Source: Thermococcus sp. (GTDB taxonomy: Archaea > Methanobacteriota_B > Thermococci > Thermococcales > Thermococcaceae). Taken from it: a DNA stretch of 6,075 bases. The stretch is taken from positions 1 to 6,075 of the forward strand of contig JALTCK010000112.1 in the NCBI GenBank assembly GCA_027074805.1, written 5' to 3'. A program made the position numbers and the translations under genes. The stretch's first letter is position 1, and every line of letters begins with the position of its first letter. The notes under the pieces are model-generated. The model saw only the letters and a program-made list of their open reading frames with translations. It searched no databases and was not told where the DNA came from. Positions 5,757 through 6,075 of the stretch are shown piece by piece.

Positions 5757-5921
5757 ATGAGCGAGGTCGTTGTTACCAAGGACGATTAAGATTATCTCGG
5801 AGATTGTCCCTATACGCGAGTGCTCAGAGAGTTAGAGTTGCTTGAGCGAAGTGAAGTAGTCGACTCTTACGAGATACTCGACTACAAGGAGGATTCTGAC
5901 TTCAACACCCACAACCCTTAA
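5757..5921 (+). pseudogene. Remnant of a small acidic protein gene with an in-frame stop
   Basis: From ATG 5757 the frame reads MSEVVVTKDD, then TAA (5787-5789), then continues open in the same frame for 43 residues (DYLGDCPYTRVLRELELLER and on, ending in DSDFNTHNP) to TAA 5919-5921. The sequence around the first stop is GATTAA followed by GATTAT, a near-exact 6-base tandem copy. Removing one copy restores an uninterrupted 52-residue frame reading VTKDDYLGD. The charged, glutamate-rich composition is protein-like for this kind of organism. The N-terminal style recalls small archaeal antitoxins, but I cannot assign a family. There is no clear ribosome site before the ATG. It could instead be a chance open frame in non-coding DNA. 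No partner toxin gene is nearby. Confidence 0.4.
5856..5885 (+). repeat. Inverted repeat GTAGTCGA / TCGACTAC
   Basis: GTAGTCGA (5856-5863) is perfectly complementary to TCGACTAC (5878-5885). Inside the 14-base interval CTC (5864-5866) can pair with GAG (5871-5873) around TTAC, leaving a four-base bulge. It lies within the small gene remnant, so it may be an RNA hairpin or a protein site, or a by-product of coding sequence. Confidence 0.4.
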
Positions 5922-5961
5922 GTATTTTGAACGCATCTCCACGGCTCCCATTCTAAACCGG

Positions 5962-5975
5962 GAAAAGCTTTATAA
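5962..5975 (+). promoter_or_regulatory. BRE/TATA promoter of the EF-2 gene
   Basis: GAAAAG (5962-5967) followed by CTTTATAA (5968-5975) is a close match to the strong thermococcal BRE plus TATA pattern. Transcription should start near 5997-6000, giving a leader of roughly 27-30 bases before ATG 6027. A strong promoter fits a highly expressed translation factor. Confidence 0.8.
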
Positions 5976-6015
5976 CCGAACTTTTTAAGTTAAGCCGACA
6001 AGCTCATCAGAGGAT

Positions 6016-6022
6016 GGTGGTG
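6016..6022 (+). promoter_or_regulatory. Ribosome binding site of the EF-2 gene
   Basis: GGTGGTG ends four bases before ATG 6027, within the short predicted leader. It is a weaker match to the anti-Shine-Dalgarno than the GGAGGTG sites of the ABC operon. Confidence 0.6.
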
Positions 6023-6026
6023 TGTT

Positions 6027-6075
6027 ATGGGAAGAAGGGAAGAGATGATTGCGAAGATTAAGGAGTTGATGACCC
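6027..6075 (+). CDS. fusA: Translation elongation factor 2 (aEF-2), N-terminal fragment
   Basis: Only 16 codons are visible (MGRREEMIAKIKELMT) before the window ends. This N-terminus matches, from memory, that of Pyrococcus and Thermococcus elongation factor 2, which continues with a QPERIRN segment and then the GTP-binding domain. EF-2 is the cytoplasmic GTPase that drives ribosomal translocation and carries diphthamide in archaea. The start is supported by a nearby ribosome site and a strong promoter placed about 55 bases upstream. The GTPase motifs lie outside the window, so the call rests on the N-terminal match and the promoter strength. Confidence 0.85.
   Translation, partial: MGRREEMIAKIKELMT

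Noticed and set aside
5750..5845. Small frame of 31 residues starting at ATG 5750
   Set aside because: It is arginine-rich, low in complexity and in competition with the more protein-like 5757 frame. No ribosome site precedes it.
5726..6026. tRNA, C/D box RNA or CRISPR repeat in the HD-EF-2 interval
   Set aside because: I found no cloverleaf elements, no paired RTGATGA and CTGA boxes with suitable spacing, and no repeated units.

Overview
The window reads as chromosomal DNA of a hyperthermophilic archaeon of the order Thermococcales, most likely Thermococcus. Three things support this. The final 49 bases encode the start of an archaeal elongation factor 2 whose N-terminus (MGRREEMIAKIKELM) matches what I recall of Pyrococcus/Thermococcus EF-2. 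The promoters are archaeal BRE/TATA type. The ribosome binding sites are strong GGAGGTGAT-like sequences in tightly overlapping gene strings. Every gene I can support lies on the + strand.

Bases 1-4597 look like one operon of six genes, with junctions that overlap or are a few bases apart. First come three tandem paralogous surface proteins: the first is cut by the window edge, and the next two are complete at 361 and 364 residues. The complete ones have a signal peptide, a sequon-rich ectodomain and one C-terminal membrane anchor. They are followed by a six-helix ABC-2-like permease (255 residues), a small protein with a helix at each end and an exposed domain between them (153 residues), and an ABC ATPase (248 residues). 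The simplest reading is an ABC-2-type export or membrane-remodelling machine with dedicated extracytoplasmic partner proteins. I do not recognise the substrate, and none of the accessory proteins belongs to a family I can name. The operon ends in a strong hairpin that overlaps the last ATPase codons, followed by T-tracts.

Bases 4640-5725 encode a SAMHD1-like HD-domain phosphohydrolase, probably a dNTP triphosphohydrolase. It has its own TATA box so close to the start that the mRNA should be leaderless or nearly so.

Bases 5726-6026 separate it from EF-2. They hold a small broken reading frame (5757-5921), whose in-frame stop appears to come from a 6-base duplication, an inverted repeat inside that remnant, and a textbook promoter with a short leader for EF-2, which begins at 6027 and runs off the window.

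The most unusual part is the six-gene ABC operon. Its three surface-protein copies differ in divergence and base composition, with the second copy clearly more AT-rich than the genes downstream.
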